Position numbers and translations under genes: made by a program. A DNA stretch of 14,145 bases. It comes from Candidatus Thorarchaeota archaeon SMTZ1-83 (lineage in GTDB: Archaea; Asgardarchaeota; Thorarchaeia; Thorarchaeales; Thorarchaeaceae). The stretch covers positions 1 through 14,145 of the forward strand of contig LRSK01000018.1 in NCBI GenBank assembly GCA_001563325.1. The letters run 5' to 3'. Shown piece after piece: positions 12,459-14,145 of the stretch. Numbering within the stretch: position 1 is the stretch's first letter; every line of letters starts with the position of its first letter. The notes under the pieces were generated by a model. That model saw only the letters and a list, made by a program, of their open reading frames with translations. It did not search any database and had not been told where the DNA came from.

Positions 12459-13586
12459 TCACAGTTGGTCTGCTATCAGCGACTCAATAGTTCTAACCTC
12501 AATATCTGAGCCAATTGACTTCGCACCGTCTGAGAGGTTTCGAAGACAGAATGGACAAGCTGTGACGAGGATACTTGCTCCTGTAGATTCGGCCTCTTTG
12601 ACTCGGTGTGCTGCCACGGCTATCGCGTCATCTGGGCGACCGCTTCTAAAGCCCCCACCAGCTCCACAGCACTTGCTGAATTTCCTATTCCATTCCATCT
12701 CGACCAATTCCACACCGGGAATGGCACTCAAAATCCTTCGAGGTTCATCATAGACTCCAGCATGTCTTCCCAGATGACAAGGGTCATGATAAGTGACCTT
12801 TGCATCAAGTGGTTGAAGGTCTAGATTTCCATCTGAAATCAGCTGGTCAATAAGCTGAACACTGTGGATAACTGGGAATGGATTTTCTTCCTCTAGGAGT
12901 AAGGGGTAGTAGTGAGAGAACATCCTATAGCATCCAGCACAAGATGCCAGGACTTTCTGCTCTTTTTCCTTCAACATCTTAGCGACACTCAGAGCCTGTT
13001 CCTGTGCCTGTTTCTGGTCGCCTACTCGATAAGCTGGTGACCCACAGCAGATATTCTCAGAGATTACACTAAACGAAACGTCTGCATCTCTCAGAATGCG
13101 CAAAACGTCTGTGACTTGCTCCTGCTCTCGATATAGCTCTGTGCAGCCTAGGAATAATGTATAATCAGCGGTTTCAGCATTTCGCTCCGGGATACTCTCC
13201 AAGAAGGTTCTGGCTTTTTCTCGGTCTTCTGCATATGGATTACCAGATTCTCTTGTTCGGTCGCTGATTTGCTTGTAGCCTTCCGGCAGTGAGATGGCTG
13301 AATCGAACAGCACACCCTTCATTTCCTGAATAGCAGCGCTCTGCTCATACCCACATGCAACATCACAGAGACCACAGCTGGTACAAGCAAAAACCCGCTC
13401 GGCCAGGACTGCATCTGGCTCTAACCTTCCTTTGAGCCAATAGAAAAGCATTGTCATCTTGCCTTTTGCAGAGTAGCTGTCAAGTCTAAGTTGCGAATAG
13501 GCAGGACAGTTCTCTCTGCATAGTCCACAACGAACATGCATGCACGCTCGGGCCCACTCGTCATACTTCTCGAGGCGTTCTATCAT
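12459..13586 (-). CDS. Fe-S oxidoreductase subunit, GlcF/HdrD/LutA type with two CCG domains
   Basis: A 375-residue electron-transfer subunit of a 2-hydroxyacid dehydrogenase (glycolate or D-lactate type). The N-terminal bacterial-type ferredoxin part has C20-x2-C23-x3-C27-P and C68-x2-C71-x2-C74-x3-C78 for two [4Fe-4S] clusters; the first group has an earlier C15 four residues before C20 instead of the usual two. Two cysteine-rich CCG domains follow: C148, CCG 180-182, SCAGC 215-219, and DPCH 268-271, CCGAGGG 306-312, ACPFC 343-347. These take electrons from the FAD partner, probably to a quinone or other carrier. The ATG at 13586 overlaps the stop of the GlcD-like gene by 1 nt (TGATG), indicating coupled translation and a complex. 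Confidence 0.9.
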   Translation of the reverse strand: MIERLEKYDEWARACMHVRCGLCRENCPAYSQLRLDSYSAKGKMTMLFYWLKGRLEPDAVLAERVFACTSCGLCDVACGYEQSAAIQEMKGVLFDSAISLPEGYKQISDRTRESGNPYAEDREKARTFLESIPERNAETADYTLFLGCTELYREQEQVTDVLRILRDADVSFSVISENICCGSPAYRVGDQKQAQEQALSVAKMLKEKEQKVLASCAGCYRMFSHYYPLLLEEENPFPVIHSVQLIDQLISDGNLDLQPLDAKVTYHDPCHLGRHAGVYDEPRRILSAIPGVELVEMEWNRKFSKCCGAGGGFRSGRPDDAIAVAAHRVKEAESTGASILVTACPFCLRNLSDGAKSIGSDIEVRTIESLIADQL

Positions 13587-14145
13587 CAGTCAAATCCCCT
13601 CTGTCCACGATTCAGGATATTGTTCGGATCAACCAGTGACTTGATGTCGGTTAGCAATTCCCATGCATCGCCGAGCTGCTCTCTCACCCAAGGAGCGGAT
13701 CTCAATCCTACTCCGTTTGCATTGGAAACGCTACCCCCCATCGCTATTGCTCGTTGATACATCTTCTCCTTGAACTCGAACCACTTCTCAATCTCGCGTG
13801 GGATTCTTGTGTCGATTGGGACACTGAAGTAGATGCAGAATGGTATCGGTCCCCTTGGACCTGCAACGATAAAAGCGCCAAAATCGATGTCGACCCAGCC
13901 GAATTCCTTCTTGAGTTCATCACAGAAATCACTGTACTCTTGGAACTTACTCAAAGGAACACAGGCGTCGATAAGGTCGGGTTCATAATCAGTATGGGAA
14001 AGGGCGAAGTTGCTCTTGTCAAAGGTTTCTCTGTTGATATTCACCGAGTCCCCCCATGACTCTGTCACTTCTTCAGACATCCGCACACCATTCACCTGCT
14101 CGCAGGATCTAGAGATTACCTGGAGCATCTTTTCGACAAGATCGT
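13586..14145 (-). CDS. FAD-linked 2-hydroxyacid dehydrogenase, GlcD-like, C-terminal part (partial)
   Basis: The frame is open to the window edge (DLVEK before the methionine at 14128), so the FAD-binding N-terminal half is outside. The visible 185 residues form the C-terminal substrate domain of the GlcD/D-lactate dehydrogenase family: DFGAFIVAGPRGPIPFCIYF, then AMGGSVSNANGVGLRSAPWV and LLTDIKSLVDPNNILNRGQR. The closing LKxxxDPNxILNxG motif is diagnostic. In many members the glycine loop reads GEHGIG, with a histidine; here it is NANGVG, so substrate or cofactor handling may differ. With the GlcF-like subunit it probably oxidises glycolate, D-lactate or a related acid at the membrane; the exact substrate is not readable. 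Confidence 0.85.
   Translation of the reverse strand, partial: DLVEKMLQVISRSCEQVNGVRMSEEVTESWGDSVNINRETFDKSNFALSHTDYEPDLIDACVPLSKFQEYSDFCDELKKEFGWVDIDFGAFIVAGPRGPIPFCIYFSVPIDTRIPREIEKWFEFKEKMYQRAIAMGGSVSNANGVGLRSAPWVREQLGDAWELLTDIKSLVDPNNILNRGQRGFD

Noticed and set aside
1..14145. tRNA, rRNA, CRISPR array, IS element or integration site
   Set aside because: No cloverleaf-like sequence, regularly spaced repeats, transposase motifs or flanking direct repeats were seen on reading through the window.

Overview
The window most likely comes from an archaeal chromosome, and the gene content points to an anaerobic or microaerophilic heterotroph. Supporting signs are AT-rich TATA-like boxes 30-60 nt before several start codons, a mix of Shine-Dalgarno-led and nearly leaderless genes with frequent TTG/GTG starts, an archaeal-style seryl-tRNA synthetase (TSEHA motif), a threonine-synthase-like protein with an N-terminal zinc ribbon, a one-domain superoxide reductase and a rubrerythrin-like protein. 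An Asgard/Thorarchaeota-like or similar mesophilic lineage would fit, but I cannot establish this from sequence alone. Base composition looks even and no IS element, tRNA, rRNA or CRISPR array is visible.

Layout. 1-1089: the 3' part of an MFS transporter, split by a frameshift in its central loop. 1113-3123: endonuclease III (nth) and seryl-tRNA synthetase (serS), forward. 3142-3603: a hypothetical reverse gene convergent with serS. 3697-4167: a rubrerythrin-like diiron protein behind a 15-bp palindrome. 4211-5491: a reverse 426-residue soluble protein I do not recognise. 5674-6800: a reverse pair, a GNAT acetyltransferase overlapping by 64 nt an ECF transporter S component. 6892-8385: divergent from that pair, a threonine-synthase-like protein that has lost its PLP lysine and carries a C-terminal PadR-type winged helix. 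8467-8841: superoxide reductase, ending in a shared hairpin terminator opposite a VOC protein and a 76-residue OB-like protein (8916-9528, reverse). 9638-9962: a cluster of three tiny genes (35, 29 and 38 codons), each of the last two with a strong ribosome binding site; the first two encode related cationic peptides. 10005-11774: three reverse membrane-protein genes, two with cysteine clusters. 11887-12456: a RimJ/RimL-type GNAT. 12459-14145: a reverse GlcD/GlcF-type oxidoreductase pair with a 1-nt TGATG overlap; the GlcD-like gene runs off the window.

The two most notable points are: (i) the enzyme-to-regulator fusion at 6892-8385, which resembles in concept the MocR/PdxR regulators but uses a fold-type II PLP scaffold and a PadR domain, faces a transporter/acetyltransferase pair, and has a perfect CCTATATATAGG palindrome in the shared promoter; and (ii) the compact microprotein operon at 9638-9962, with its own TATA box, an upstream 17-bp palindrome, tandem paralogues and a terminator hairpin. 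Oxidative-stress genes (rubrerythrin-like, superoxide reductase) and the FAD/Fe-S 2-hydroxyacid dehydrogenase pair fit an anaerobic lifestyle that uses organic acids.
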